From: Paraglaciecola arctica
Lineage (GTDB): Bacteria; Pseudomonadota; Gammaproteobacteria; Enterobacterales; Alteromonadaceae
Length of the DNA: 64,000 bases
Reading direction: 5' to 3'
Assembly (NCBI RefSeq): GCF_018861065.1
Contig: NZ_JAHKQO010000048.1
Span: 102,892-166,891, forward strand
In this document: positions 43,982 to 53,458 of the stretch, piece after piece
Layout: every line of letters starts with the position of its first letter
How positions within the stretch are numbered: the stretch's first letter is position 1
Notes under the pieces: model-generated
Databases searched by the model: none
The model's input: only the letters and a program-made list of their open reading frames with translations
What the model was told of the DNA's origin: nothing
Position numbers and translations under genes: made by a program

Positions 43982-44494
43982 TCAATTTTCAGCGATCAAT
44001 TTTTCTAATACCGCTTTGATAAAAGTTTTGTGATTAGAATTGAATCCTTTATGAATCAGCCTTACTCGACCTTTAGCATCGATAAAAAAAGCGGTTGGCA
44101 TAGCTTCAATTGCATATTTTTCAGCAATGTCAGTATTGAAACCGCCTAGATGGATAAAGTGAGTTGGAAATTGTTTAAGAAAATCTGTGGCAAGCTGTGG
44201 ATCTTCATCTAAGTTCACCGATACCACTTCAAAACCTTGTTGTTGATACTCTTGCTTTAATTGTTCAAGGAATGGGAAGGATTGTCTACACGGCCCGCAC
44301 CAAGAGGCCCAAAAATCCAAGTACACAACTTTGCCTTTAAACTGAGACAAAGTAATTTGTTGCTCACCCTGGAGTGACTTAAGTGTGAAGTGTGGTGCAT
44401 CATCATTAATTACTACTGCTTGTGCGGTTTGAGCGCACAAGCAGTAGTTTATTATCAGCAGTAAGCCAAAGAGTTGTTTTGTTAACTTCATCAT
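43982..44494 (-). CDS. TlpA-like periplasmic thioredoxin
   Basis: A 170-residue exported thioredoxin. The signal peptide (MMKLTKQLFGLLLIINYCLC to about residue 26) is followed by a TlpA/ResA fold with active site WASWCGPCRQSF, FVSVNLDEDPQLA-like segment VVSVNLDEDPQLATDFLKQF, and AMPTAFFIDAKGRVRLIHKG with the cis-Pro. I use ATG 44494, two bases before the GH36 stop; an earlier ATG at 44512 would overlap. Its place between a glycosidase and a sugar regulator is unusual: it may keep Cys residues of the secreted glycosidase or receptor in order (speculative). Confidence 0.87.
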   Translation of the reverse strand: MMKLTKQLFGLLLIINYCLCAQTAQAVVINDDAPHFTLKSLQGEQQITLSQFKGKVVYLDFWASWCGPCRQSFPFLEQLKQEYQQQGFEVVSVNLDEDPQLATDFLKQFPTHFIHLGGFNTDIAEKYAIEAMPTAFFIDAKGRVRLIHKGFNSNHKTFIKAVLEKLIAEN

Positions 44495-44495
44495 T

Positions 44496-46619
44496 TTACT
44501 GTGTGTTAGCAACGGGGATTAACTCCAACAATAGATAATCGTTAAACTTTGCAGGTATTTGGGCAACTGGTCCGGAGACAGTGCCTAGGTTGATATTATT
44601 GATGTAATCAAATACCTGATATTGGGCTGCCTGCAAACCTCTTAATTCTAGCGTTTTATCCCAATTTTTGGCATAAAACCCGTAATACAAGCGGTCATCT
44701 TTTGCGATAGCGTGAGCTTCTGGTAAGTCAAAACCGATGTCGTACAACTCTCCTAAATATTCCCCTTTAGGTAACATTTTTGTATTGTAGAGGCTTATCC
44801 ATTTGGTCCATTCTTTTTCTTGTTCAGCGTTTAATAAAAAGGCTTCGGCCGCTTTATTTTCAGAAGGAATGGTGAATTTAGTTCCGACTACTGCGCCGAT
44901 TCCCATTGAAGACGCAAAATCACTCGCGTTGTCACTCAGTTCCACATGATCACCATAATAGGGAGCAGATTCGCCCATTAATCCTTTTAGGGTTTTCCCT
45001 TTTAAACGCACTTGCCAAGAAGAGAGTGGATCTGAGCTTACAGCTTGGTTCATATAGGGTAAGTTATGAAATGCGTATGAAGTCCCACAGGGACAAATTT
45101 CAACAACGGCTTCCTTATCGATTTCAAGGGCTGTTTCGTAGACCATTTTCCAGAATTCAGCGAGCTTCTCTACTGATTCCTGGGGAGACTTGTGGTTATG
45201 TTTAGGGTTGTAACATGGAGGAACACCATTTAAGTGCTGTCCATCGATTTTTAACCCTGAGTAACCCCAAGTGCCGATCATTTTTTTAACCAGTTCTTTG
45301 GTATATTTTAAGGTGCCTTCATACGCGGGACATAAGTAAAAACTATTCCACCAAGTCACATCATGCACTGCGCCCCATTCATCGAGTAATAACATGTCAG
45401 AGTGTTCGTGTAACAAATCTGTACCTGGATCCACTGCTAACGGTGCCCACCATAGTTTGGCTTTTAAGCCTTGATCGTTGATTTCTTTCACAAAGGCTTG
45501 CATATCGGCATCGCCGTTCGGAAATTTGTCTGGATGCAAATACCAATCCCCTTCAGCGGTTTGCCAACCATCGTCAAGTACTGCCCATTTTAAGCCCATT
45601 TCTTTGGCTTTAGGTAATGTAGCCAATACTTCATCTACGCTAAAATCACGCTCATAACCCCAAGCACACCATATAGATTCGTAGGCCGAATCAGGTATGT
45701 CGTCTATTTTTAGACCTTTATCGGCCATAGTATTGCGGTAATTTTTAAGGGTGGCGTAGTAGTCGCCTTGATGCACATTGACGAATGTTTCTAGCGTGTC
45801 AGTCGACTCTCCTGGCTCTAGCGTTACTGTTTTCTCGAGTTCGATATGAAGTTGCGCAGCATTCACGTTTTCAGGAAAACTCACGGGTATCGCTACTAAT
45901 TTAGGATCGACTTCACTGTGACCTACGGCGATCCCACCAGCGGTAGTCCAAACATCTGATATGGCCGTTCCACTGCCATAATCAGAGGCATTCATACCCA
46001 TATAATTTTGCTGATAAAAGCCGGGTTCTAAGGGCATAACCCAATCCCGTCGATCTGCGAAAGAGGCGCCTTGATAAGACCAAAATGCAGCTTGTTCAGA
46101 GTTTATCGCCGGGCCTTTATTTATTGTGTAGTGGTTATTTACCCATTTGGTAATTTTGATGGGTTGTTCAGTTTTATTGCTGTATTTAACCTCAAAGAAT
46201 AACATTGAAGGGTATCGGTCAAATCGGCTAACCGAAGCGGTTTTTTGTAAACCAACATCCGACTGACCAACAATTACAGATTGACTGCCCGCACCTAATT
46301 CGGTTTCGATTTTGGTTTCGTTAGCACTAACAAAAGCGAAATCTGCCACAGTCTCACCACTTTGCAATAAAATGTACTCACTGGCTTGAAATGCACCAAG
46401 TGTTGAAGAGTCTGCGGTTAAATTAGAGACAACTCGGCTGTGCAGGTTGTGGTCGAACTCGATCGTTATTTGAGTATTCTTAACTGAATAGACTGCTTCA
46501 GGTTGCGCTGCATTTGTAACTGTGACTTGGGTCATCGTTTGGCTGTAGCCAACCACGCCACTGGCTAGCCCAATGGCACAGAAAGCTAGTGCTAGCTTGT
46601 TTTGAAATGTAATGTTCAT
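44496..46619 (-). CDS. GH36-type alpha-galactosidase / alpha-N-acetylgalactosaminidase, exported
   Basis: A 707-residue enzyme from ATG 46619 (GGAG six bases before it), with a signal peptide ending near residue 24. The first ~270 residues are the beta-sandwich. The (beta/alpha)8 barrel has KWAVLDDGWQT, AKLWWAPLAVDPG, GYSGLKIDGQ with the likely nucleophile D459, VVEICPCGTSYAF, and SSDPLSSWQ with the likely acid D530. These fit clan GH-D retaining enzymes. Family members include alpha-galactosidases and alpha-N-acetylgalactosaminidases; the GalNAc-type neighbours favour the second (inference). Exported, it would act in the periplasm on oligosaccharides brought in by the TonB receptor. Confidence 0.85.
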   Translation of the reverse strand: MNITFQNKLALAFCAIGLASGVVGYSQTMTQVTVTNAAQPEAVYSVKNTQITIEFDHNLHSRVVSNLTADSSTLGAFQASEYILLQSGETVADFAFVSANETKIETELGAGSQSVIVGQSDVGLQKTASVSRFDRYPSMLFFEVKYSNKTEQPIKITKWVNNHYTINKGPAINSEQAAFWSYQGASFADRRDWVMPLEPGFYQQNYMGMNASDYGSGTAISDVWTTAGGIAVGHSEVDPKLVAIPVSFPENVNAAQLHIELEKTVTLEPGESTDTLETFVNVHQGDYYATLKNYRNTMADKGLKIDDIPDSAYESIWCAWGYERDFSVDEVLATLPKAKEMGLKWAVLDDGWQTAEGDWYLHPDKFPNGDADMQAFVKEINDQGLKAKLWWAPLAVDPGTDLLHEHSDMLLLDEWGAVHDVTWWNSFYLCPAYEGTLKYTKELVKKMIGTWGYSGLKIDGQHLNGVPPCYNPKHNHKSPQESVEKLAEFWKMVYETALEIDKEAVVEICPCGTSYAFHNLPYMNQAVSSDPLSSWQVRLKGKTLKGLMGESAPYYGDHVELSDNASDFASSMGIGAVVGTKFTIPSENKAAEAFLLNAEQEKEWTKWISLYNTKMLPKGEYLGELYDIGFDLPEAHAIAKDDRLYYGFYAKNWDKTLELRGLQAAQYQVFDYINNINLGTVSGPVAQIPAKFNDYLLLELIPVANTQ

Positions 46620-46881
46620 TTTAACTCCATGAAAAACAATAATTGATATCTGAATATAGGGGTGAGTTGTTAGGTCAAAAAATCGTTGTGCATTTATAGG
46701 TACTAGCATGAATATGCGCATCAATTTCAGTGACCTTCTAAAAATCCAGCATGTTGTAATGTCCGGACTTTTTGGCATTGGTTAGCTGCATTTTTCTGAA
46801 TCAGGTTATCGAGAACAAGCAGTCATTGAAAAGCACAGTACGGTAATAACCAATAAACGTACTGTGCATTTAGGATGACTG

Positions 46882-47772
46882 TTATTTATCAATAGTTTTT
46901 TCTTCAGGCTCAATTGCTAGAATAATTGCAGCAATAATGGCTAGCGTTATCCCTACTATTTTCACATCACTCGGCACTACACCCATCAAAATTATTACTA
47001 AAACAGAAGAAATAAGCGGTGCGCCAGCATTTGTTAATGGTGAAACCACAATGGCTTTCCCAAATCGAAATGCATATACCAAACACAATGCACCAATGGC
47101 ATTAAGAATTTGAATCGCTGCTGTGGTTGAAATAACAGTTAGGCTGAAATCAATTTCTTGGCTAAAGTCAGTCATAGCGTAAGCAACAGGGATGAGGGCC
47201 AGTGCAGTAATCGTCATGTAGAAAAAAATACTCTCAGCACTCATAGTGTTGTTCGAAAATTTCATGAAGTACGCCTGTAGCCCCCACGCAGTCATCACTA
47301 TCAAAGCAAATGCAAACCATAATATACCTTCGGTTTGTTCACCATCTCCCGGTGAGTATTCAAATAATGGCAATGCAACAAGGGCTAAAACAATGCCTAA
47401 AGCCCCTAATTTTCTAGTGCGCTCTCGCAATAAACCGAATGAAAGAGCGATAGTAATAATCGGTGACAAAGAAATGATGGGAAATATCAAATAGGCTGGA
47501 CCAATATTGACCGCCTGAAACAACAACATTTGCCCTCCTGAACCTAAAAGGCCAATAGTGCAACCCAGTATGATGGAGCGAGTGTCATACTCTAATTTCC
47601 AACCAATAAGTTTCAAGGCAATTATACAAGGCGGTATCATAGTGACTGCCCAAATAGCATACACCATGGTTGACGGAATACTGTCATTAGCGAATAGACC
47701 GGTGAGTGCTCCCCAAAGCCCCCAAGCTAGGGTTGTTACAATTGCGAAAATTAGCCATTTTTTAGATTGCAT
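46882..47772 (-). CDS. EamA/DMT-superfamily transporter
   Basis: A 296-residue protein with ten hydrophobic helices in two EamA halves (AWGLWGALTGLFA, GLLGSGGQMLLFQAVNIGPAYLIFPIISLSPI; MTAWGLQAYFMKFSN, VSPLTNAGAPLISSVLVII). Some DMT proteins carry sugars (RhaT, GRP), others amino acids or nucleotide sugars. It lies between the TonB receptor and the GH36 gene on the same strand, and no PTS or MFS permease is present, so it is the best candidate for the inner-membrane uptake of the sugar (inference). Confidence 0.88.
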   Translation of the reverse strand: MQSKKWLIFAIVTTLAWGLWGALTGLFANDSIPSTMVYAIWAVTMIPPCIIALKLIGWKLEYDTRSIILGCTIGLLGSGGQMLLFQAVNIGPAYLIFPIISLSPIITIALSFGLLRERTRKLGALGIVLALVALPLFEYSPGDGEQTEGILWFAFALIVMTAWGLQAYFMKFSNNTMSAESIFFYMTITALALIPVAYAMTDFSQEIDFSLTVISTTAAIQILNAIGALCLVYAFRFGKAIVVSPLTNAGAPLISSVLVIILMGVVPSDVKIVGITLAIIAAIILAIEPEEKTIDK

Positions 47773-47904
47773 ATTCGGTTTCTCTCTTATTATTATCGTT
47801 GTGTTGCAGGCTTATTTCATAAATTGCTTGCTGGTTAGCAACAATGGTTTAGCAACTGACAACTACTTTTTTTGTGTCACATAATTAAGTCTAGACATAA
47901 AAGT

Positions 47905-47935
47905 AAGGAGCCCAATAGTGTCTGTTGGGCTCCTT
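47905..47935 (-). terminator. terminator-like hairpin after the TonB receptor gene
   Basis: An 11-bp perfect stem AAGGAGCCCAA / TTGGGCTCCTT with a 9-base loop, 14 bp after the stop codon. The T run on the minus strand is weak (TTACTTTTATG), so some read-through into the transporter gene is likely. Confidence 0.65.
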
Positions 47936-47948
47936 GACAAATCCATGA

Positions 47949-50690
47949 CTAAAAGTTGTAACGTGCACCAAATTTAATGGTTCTGCCATATATCTGGATA
48001 TTACCAGGTAAATCACTACGTCCTTGGAAGATACGATTTGACTCTCCCAATAAGTTATTACCTTCGATAAATAACTGTGCATTATCAGTCAAGCTATAGT
48101 TAAATGATGCACTAACCATAGACACTTCTTCCATGGTGCTCTGGTAGCTATCACCTAAAGGACTAAAAGGGTCTGATACTAATTCACCGGTATAATCTAG
48201 CGCTATCTGAGCACTGATTTTGTCTTTTTCATAGATAAGTGATAATGAATAAGAATTGTCGGCTACACCTGTTAAGGCGCCAGCATCTTCCCCGTCTACG
48301 ATAGTGCTTGAATCGGTATAGGCATAACTAGCCGTAACGCCAAATCCGTTTTCGAAGAATTTTTGTAGTACTAACTCAAAACCTGTTACTTCAGCAGAAT
48401 CCCCATTTATAGGTTGTGTAACAGTAAAGGTTTCTCCTGCAATTTCGATATTTGTGGTATTCGAGGTGATAAAACCTTCTAAATCTTTCCTAAAAATAGA
48501 TGCGCCGATTAAGCTGTTTTCCGCAAAGTACCATTCTAGCGCTAAATCAATTTGGTCTGAAAACACCGGTTCAATGGCTGGGTTGCCACTGATATCCATA
48601 GTAAATAAACCAGATTGTGCGTTGTCAGTAGTTAACGGGGCTAGTTGATCAAGGGTTGGTCGAGATAGTGATTGTGCTGCGGCGACTCTCAATAACAAGT
48701 TTTCTTTTATATAGTACCCAGCGTTAATAGCAGGTAATAGTTTGCTGTAACTACCTTTTGCTGCTTGGTCAGAACTATCTGAGTATTCAACATCCCATGA
48801 AGGGTTTGATGAATTTGGGTCGACTATTTCTATAGATAAAATACTATTGTATGAATAAGACGCGCTCACTTCTGTATCAATCCATCTAGCCCCCACATTA
48901 GCATACCAATTTTCGCCTTCTAAATTAGCCTGAAAATAAAGTGCAGTGGTGTCTTCTGTAATATCGTAAGAATTGACAGGATTAAATACAGGTTCCCATA
49001 GCGCTGATTCGTTGGCGCCAAACGTACGAGTATTGCCGTTATAATCTGTAAGGGTCAAGCCATCAGCTGCCGCAAGTCCAGAGGCATAAGCTGGGATACT
49101 AAATATGGGAAATGAACGAGGAATATTGCCAGATTCACCATCAAACAAGTTGTCATATGGGAAGGGTAGAACCACGTTAGCACCCACTTCACCAAAGGTG
49201 AAAGGATAACCACAATAATTACAGGCTCCGTCTGTGTAGTTATCGTAGGCGCTATTGGTTTTGTTACGGCTAGTAAAAGCGACTCCAAAATCCACATTTA
49301 CTAAAAATTCGTGAGCGAACTGCCAATCGCCATCTAATGTATATCCAGTAACTTCATCTTTTATATCGCTTCCGTCACGGGCTGCCCAGTGTGGCGAAAA
49401 ATCGTCATTACCAAAATCATCCGACGAACGCCCTTCAGTCCAGTTGGGAATATAATCGGGTAGTCCACCCTGGTTTAGCTTATAAGTACCTGTATGAGTA
49501 CCTGGGTTGCCGGCTACGACGTAAGTGTTTTTACCACCAGAATCTCGCTCTGAGTTTGACTGGTAAATGTCGCCTTTAAGAGTTAAATCGTCAGTCAGCA
49601 TATATTCTGCTGTGACTGCGAACATGCTGGTATCGACGGTGCGATGGTCGTCTAAGGTGACCACTTCCATACTAACATCGGCAATGTCCATTTGAGTGAT
49701 GACGTTTCCGTCTAACACTATATTTGATAAGCGATTTTGTGCCTCGCTTTCATCCACCATATAAAAGGATTGGGTAAATCCTGTGGCATCGGCTTCCAAT
49801 TTGGTTAGCATGACATCTGCGGTTATCTCTAGTCTGTTATTTGGACGCCACTGTAAAGAGGAGGTAAGGCCAGTGCGATTAAAGTCTGTTGCATAAGAGC
49901 CTAAAGCGTATGAACCAGGTACCACTAAATTTTCTTCGTTTGAGCTAATTACACCGTCTTTATTAACGTCATAATTAATTCCGTCATTAACCCCAAAAAC
50001 GTAATTATCAAACATTTCATCAGCTCTTTCGTTACCCGAAGAAGAGCTTAAGCCTATAATTAGACCTACAGTGTCGTCTGCAAAAGTGTTACTAAAGACG
50101 CCATTAAATTTCTTTCCGACTTCTTCAGATAAGTCATTGTAGTCACCAGTAACAGATACAATACCTTGCATTCCCGGGTTATCAAAGGCTCGTGCCGACT
50201 TTAGGTTAACCGCGCCACCAATACTTCCCTCGATGTTTTTGGCTTGTACCGTTTTCCACACATCTGCACCACTGATCATCTCAGACGGGATAACGTCAAA
50301 GGCAAAGTTTCGCCCACCGTCATCGGTGGCAAGGATGCGATTATTTAGAGTGACTATGCTAAATTCCGGCCCAAGGCCTCGAATGTTTACGTATTGAGCT
50401 TCGCCACCACGGGTTCTACTGACTGTAATACCAGCGATATGGGACAGGGAATCGGCAACGTTATCATCAGGAAAGCGACCAAGTTCTTCTGCAGCAATTG
50501 AATCAACCAAAGATTTAGCATCTTTTTTATTGGCTAAGGATTCAGCCAAGCTGCTTCGCACCCCAGTAATGACGATTACTTCTGATTCATCATCTGCTTG
50601 TTGCGCTAGTACGTTGGGCGTACTTAGCGCTGTTAAAACAGAAAATGTCACTGCTGTCTTTCTAAATTTACTATCCAAATTCCGATGCAT
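47949..50690 (-). CDS. TonB-dependent receptor of the GalNAc-type locus
   Basis: A 913-residue outer-membrane receptor. Signal peptide to about residue 29, TonB-box-like EVIVITG, then the plug (SIAAEELGRFPDDNVADSLSHIAGITVSRTRGG, VNIRGLGPEFSIVTLNNR, EGSIGGAVNLKSARAF) and a 22-strand barrel ending in the aromatic-terminated GARYNF. It belongs to the Caulobacter/Alteromonadales TIGR01782-type receptors for carbohydrates. In Shewanella a receptor in this position serves GalNAc-containing substrates. It is first in the minus-strand run, divergent from agaZ. A second receptor at 59027-61921 shares its plug sequence. Confidence 0.92.
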   Translation of the reverse strand: MHRNLDSKFRKTAVTFSVLTALSTPNVLAQQADDESEVIVITGVRSSLAESLANKKDAKSLVDSIAAEELGRFPDDNVADSLSHIAGITVSRTRGGEAQYVNIRGLGPEFSIVTLNNRILATDDGGRNFAFDVIPSEMISGADVWKTVQAKNIEGSIGGAVNLKSARAFDNPGMQGIVSVTGDYNDLSEEVGKKFNGVFSNTFADDTVGLIIGLSSSSGNERADEMFDNYVFGVNDGINYDVNKDGVISSNEENLVVPGSYALGSYATDFNRTGLTSSLQWRPNNRLEITADVMLTKLEADATGFTQSFYMVDESEAQNRLSNIVLDGNVITQMDIADVSMEVVTLDDHRTVDTSMFAVTAEYMLTDDLTLKGDIYQSNSERDSGGKNTYVVAGNPGTHTGTYKLNQGGLPDYIPNWTEGRSSDDFGNDDFSPHWAARDGSDIKDEVTGYTLDGDWQFAHEFLVNVDFGVAFTSRNKTNSAYDNYTDGACNYCGYPFTFGEVGANVVLPFPYDNLFDGESGNIPRSFPIFSIPAYASGLAAADGLTLTDYNGNTRTFGANESALWEPVFNPVNSYDITEDTTALYFQANLEGENWYANVGARWIDTEVSASYSYNSILSIEIVDPNSSNPSWDVEYSDSSDQAAKGSYSKLLPAINAGYYIKENLLLRVAAAQSLSRPTLDQLAPLTTDNAQSGLFTMDISGNPAIEPVFSDQIDLALEWYFAENSLIGASIFRKDLEGFITSNTTNIEIAGETFTVTQPINGDSAEVTGFELVLQKFFENGFGVTASYAYTDSSTIVDGEDAGALTGVADNSYSLSLIYEKDKISAQIALDYTGELVSDPFSPLGDSYQSTMEEVSMVSASFNYSLTDNAQLFIEGNNLLGESNRIFQGRSDLPGNIQIYGRTIKFGARYNF

Positions 50691-50968
50691 AATGTTTACC
50701 TTTTTATGTTGTCTTTATGATGTCAGTTTTGTTTTTTTTAGTTGTAAGAAATTGATGTAAACTTGCTAAATAATGAACAGCAATGAAACTTAAGTCAATA
50801 ATTGAAACAAAATAACCTGTCGATTTTTTGTTTTTATCGTTATTTTTCGACCAGTTGTTGACAGGAAGTAATTAAATGAAACATAATATCGGTAGATTTT
50901 AGAAGTGCTGTTTCGATTTGCATTAAATGTGAATAAAACCTAAGCACGATTAATATGAGGGGTTTAAT
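50691..50968. promoter_or_regulatory. divergent control region of the GalNAc-type locus
   Basis: A 278-bp, very AT-rich region between the TonB receptor gene (minus) and agaZ (plus). AgaR-type half sites are AATGAAAC (50782), ATTGAAAC (50801) and AAATGAAAC (50874). GTCGA (50819) and TCGAC (50847) flank an AT-rich stretch as an inverted pair. The promoters of both divergent units should be here. Confidence 0.5.
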
Positions 50969-52255
50969 TTGAACGCTTTACTACAGATGGTTCAACGCCA
51001 TAAAAATGGAGAGGGGAACGGTGTTTATTCGGTATGTTCTTCACATCCTTTGGTGATAGAAGCGTCAATGCGCCATGCACTTAATAATGATGAAACGTTA
51101 TTGTTAGAAGCCACGTCAAATCAAGTGAATCAAGACGGTGGTTATACTGGATTAGTACCCAAAGATTTCTGCGCACTGGTTTTTTCTATTGCAGATAAAG
51201 TAGGTCTCAATCACAGCAGAATCATATTGGGTGGTGATCATCTAGGGCCAAATTGTTGGCAGGATCTAACCGCGGCAGAAGCTATGGCAAAATCTGATGT
51301 ACTAATTGCTGAGTATATTAAAGCGGGATTTAGAAAAATACATTTGGATTGCTCTATGTCATGCGAGGGTGATCCTGTGCCTCTTGGTGACGATTTAGTT
51401 GCGCAACGAGCCGCAAGATTGTGCCAAATTGCTGAGCATACTTGGCAGACCGTAGGAGGAGAGTCGCCAGTATATATAATAGGCACTGAAGTACCAGTAC
51501 CAGGTGGCGCCCATGAGGGCTTAAACGAGTTACACCCTACTTCTGTTGATGCTGCTAAGCAAACTATCTCGATTCATAAGGAAGCGTTTTTTAAAGCTGG
51601 CCTAGAGGACGTTTGGCCAAGAATTATTGGTCTAGTTGTTCAACCTGGAGTGGAGTTTGATCTGCACAAGGTTATTGCATTTAAACCAGATCAAGCAGTG
51701 AAGTTAAGTGATTACATTGAAAGTCAGCCTCTGATGATTTACGAAGCGCACTCAACAGATTACCAAACAGCTGAACATTTAGCTGCTTTGGTTAAAGGAC
51801 ATTTCGCTATTTTAAAGGTCGGTCCATGGTTATCTTTTGCTTTGCGTGAAGCATGTTGGGCATTGGATATGATTGAGCAAGAATGGATAGATAAAGCTGA
51901 TTGTTCGAATTTGAAACAAACACTGTTGCAAGCTATGCAAGATAATCCAGTGTATTGGAAAAAGTATTATTCAGATGAACCTAAGGCTCAAGCATTGGAT
52001 TGCCAATACAGTTTAAGTGATCGTATTCGATATTACTGGCCGCAACCAGAAGTTGAAGCCAGCTTAACAAAGTTGATTGATAATTTGGATAACTCTCCGG
52101 CGCCACTTACGCTTATTAGTCAGTATATGCCAACGCAATACCAAGCTATTGTTGATGGAGAGTTAGAACGAGATACTCGAGGAATAATATTCCATAAGAT
52201 CTCTGAAGTATTGGCACAATATTCAGCGGCTTGCTATACAAGCCAAACCGCATAA
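50969..52255 (+). CDS. agaZ: tagatose-bisphosphate aldolase class II accessory protein, AgaZ/GatZ family
   Basis: A 428-residue protein of the KbaZ/GatZ family. SVCSSHPLVIEASMRHAL, LLEATSNQVNQDGGYTGLVPKDF, RIILGGDHLGPNCW, KIHLDCSMSCEGDPVPLGDD, and GTEVPVPGGAHEGLNELHPTS are characteristic. In E. coli KbaZ/GatZ supports the class II aldolase KbaY/GatY; comparative-genomics work on Shewanella proposed a tagatose-6-phosphate kinase role for AgaZ. No AgaY aldolase or separate kinase is in the window, so the second role is attractive. The start is TTG 50969 after GAGGGG. First of agaZ-agaS-agaK. Confidence 0.9.
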   Translation: MNALLQMVQRHKNGEGNGVYSVCSSHPLVIEASMRHALNNDETLLLEATSNQVNQDGGYTGLVPKDFCALVFSIADKVGLNHSRIILGGDHLGPNCWQDLTAAEAMAKSDVLIAEYIKAGFRKIHLDCSMSCEGDPVPLGDDLVAQRAARLCQIAEHTWQTVGGESPVYIIGTEVPVPGGAHEGLNELHPTSVDAAKQTISIHKEAFFKAGLEDVWPRIIGLVVQPGVEFDLHKVIAFKPDQAVKLSDYIESQPLMIYEAHSTDYQTAEHLAALVKGHFAILKVGPWLSFALREACWALDMIEQEWIDKADCSNLKQTLLQAMQDNPVYWKKYYSDEPKAQALDCQYSLSDRIRYYWPQPEVEASLTKLIDNLDNSPAPLTLISQYMPTQYQAIVDGELERDTRGIIFHKISEVLAQYSAACYTSQTA

Positions 52256-52257
52256 CG

Positions 52258-53427
52258 ATGGAAGTACAAAAAGTAATGACATATTTAGATTATTCAGAAT
52301 CAACGTTGCGCGAGATGGATGCTTATTGGACTGCCAAGGAAATTCAACAGCAGCCCGAGTCCTGGGCAAAAACCTATGCAATGTTGAAAGATAACCAGGC
52401 TCAAATTGACTCCTTCCTAAAGCCAGTTTTGGCTAAGCCTGGAGTACGCATCATATTAACCGGTGCAGGGACGTCAGCTTTTGTAGGAGCTAGCATCGCC
52501 CCTGCTATGATGAAAAGTTTAGGCGCAAGGGTAGAGGCGATACCTACCACGGATTTGGTCTCCAATCCCCATGAGTATTTCCAGAAAGATGTACCTACTT
52601 TACTGGTGTCTTTTGCCCGTTCTGGTAACAGCCCAGAAAGTGTCGCTGCTTTTGAATGCGCTGAAAAGTTATTGAGCGATTGTTCTCAATTAGCCATCAC
52701 CTGTAACGAACAAGGTGCTTTGTATCAGCGATGCGCGGGTGATAATAAGTTAGCTTTGTTGATGCCTGAAGAAACCAACGACAAAAGTTTCGCTATGACA
52801 TCTAGTTTCAGCTGTATGTTACTCAGTGCGTCATATTTATTTTGTCCACGTGATGATTTTTATAAACAATTAACCTTAACAATGCAGGCCACCGCCTCCT
52901 TAATCGAAACTTACAATATGATGTTAAAGAGTGTGGCGATTAAGAAGTATCAAAGGGTGGTTTATCTTGGTAGCGGGGTCTCAAAGGGGCTTGCTCAGGA
53001 AAGTGCGCTGAAACTCTTGGAGTTGACAGATGGCCAAGCAGCATCGAGCTTTGATACACCTCTTGGGTTTCGTCATGGTCCTAAAGCGATAGTTAACAAA
53101 GATACATTAGTGGTTATTTTTGTATCGAATGACCCTTATACACGTCAATACGATTTGGAGTTGTTGGCCGAGTTACAAAGAGACAGTGAAGTAGGTCAAA
53201 TACTCTCAATTACTGCGCAAGATGACCCTGTTCTTAAACAAGGTGAATCGGTTATGTTGTCGGGTATGCAACAAGCGGATGATGTATTTTTATTATTCCC
53301 TTTTATTGCCTGCGCGCAGGTTTATGCGTTGCAACATTCTCTTGCTCTTGGGAATACACCTGATAACCCTAGCTCATCAGGCACCATTAACCGAGTAGTA
53401 CAAGGTGTGAATATTCACGCCCTGTAA
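52258..53427 (+). CDS. agaS: AgaS-family galactosamine-6-phosphate isomerase/deaminase
   Basis: A 389-residue double-SIS sugar isomerase. ILTGAGTSAFVG, LLVSFARSGNSPESVAAFE, ITCNEQGALYQR, VYLGSGVSKGLAQESALKLLELTDG, GFRHGPKAIVNKDTLVVIF, and NTPDNPSSSGTINRVVQGV agree with E. coli AgaS along its length. AgaS converts galactosamine-6-phosphate to tagatose-6-phosphate with release of ammonia. I start at ATG 52258, two bases after the agaZ stop; ATG 52276 is an alternative with GGAAG before it. It lies between agaZ and agaK. Confidence 0.93.
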   Translation: MEVQKVMTYLDYSESTLREMDAYWTAKEIQQQPESWAKTYAMLKDNQAQIDSFLKPVLAKPGVRIILTGAGTSAFVGASIAPAMMKSLGARVEAIPTTDLVSNPHEYFQKDVPTLLVSFARSGNSPESVAAFECAEKLLSDCSQLAITCNEQGALYQRCAGDNKLALLMPEETNDKSFAMTSSFSCMLLSASYLFCPRDDFYKQLTLTMQATASLIETYNMMLKSVAIKKYQRVVYLGSGVSKGLAQESALKLLELTDGQAASSFDTPLGFRHGPKAIVNKDTLVVIFVSNDPYTRQYDLELLAELQRDSEVGQILSITAQDDPVLKQGESVMLSGMQQADDVFLLFPFIACAQVYALQHSLALGNTPDNPSSSGTINRVVQGVNIHAL

Positions 53428-53458
53428 GTAGGAATGAATTTTCGGATGGGGAAATGAC

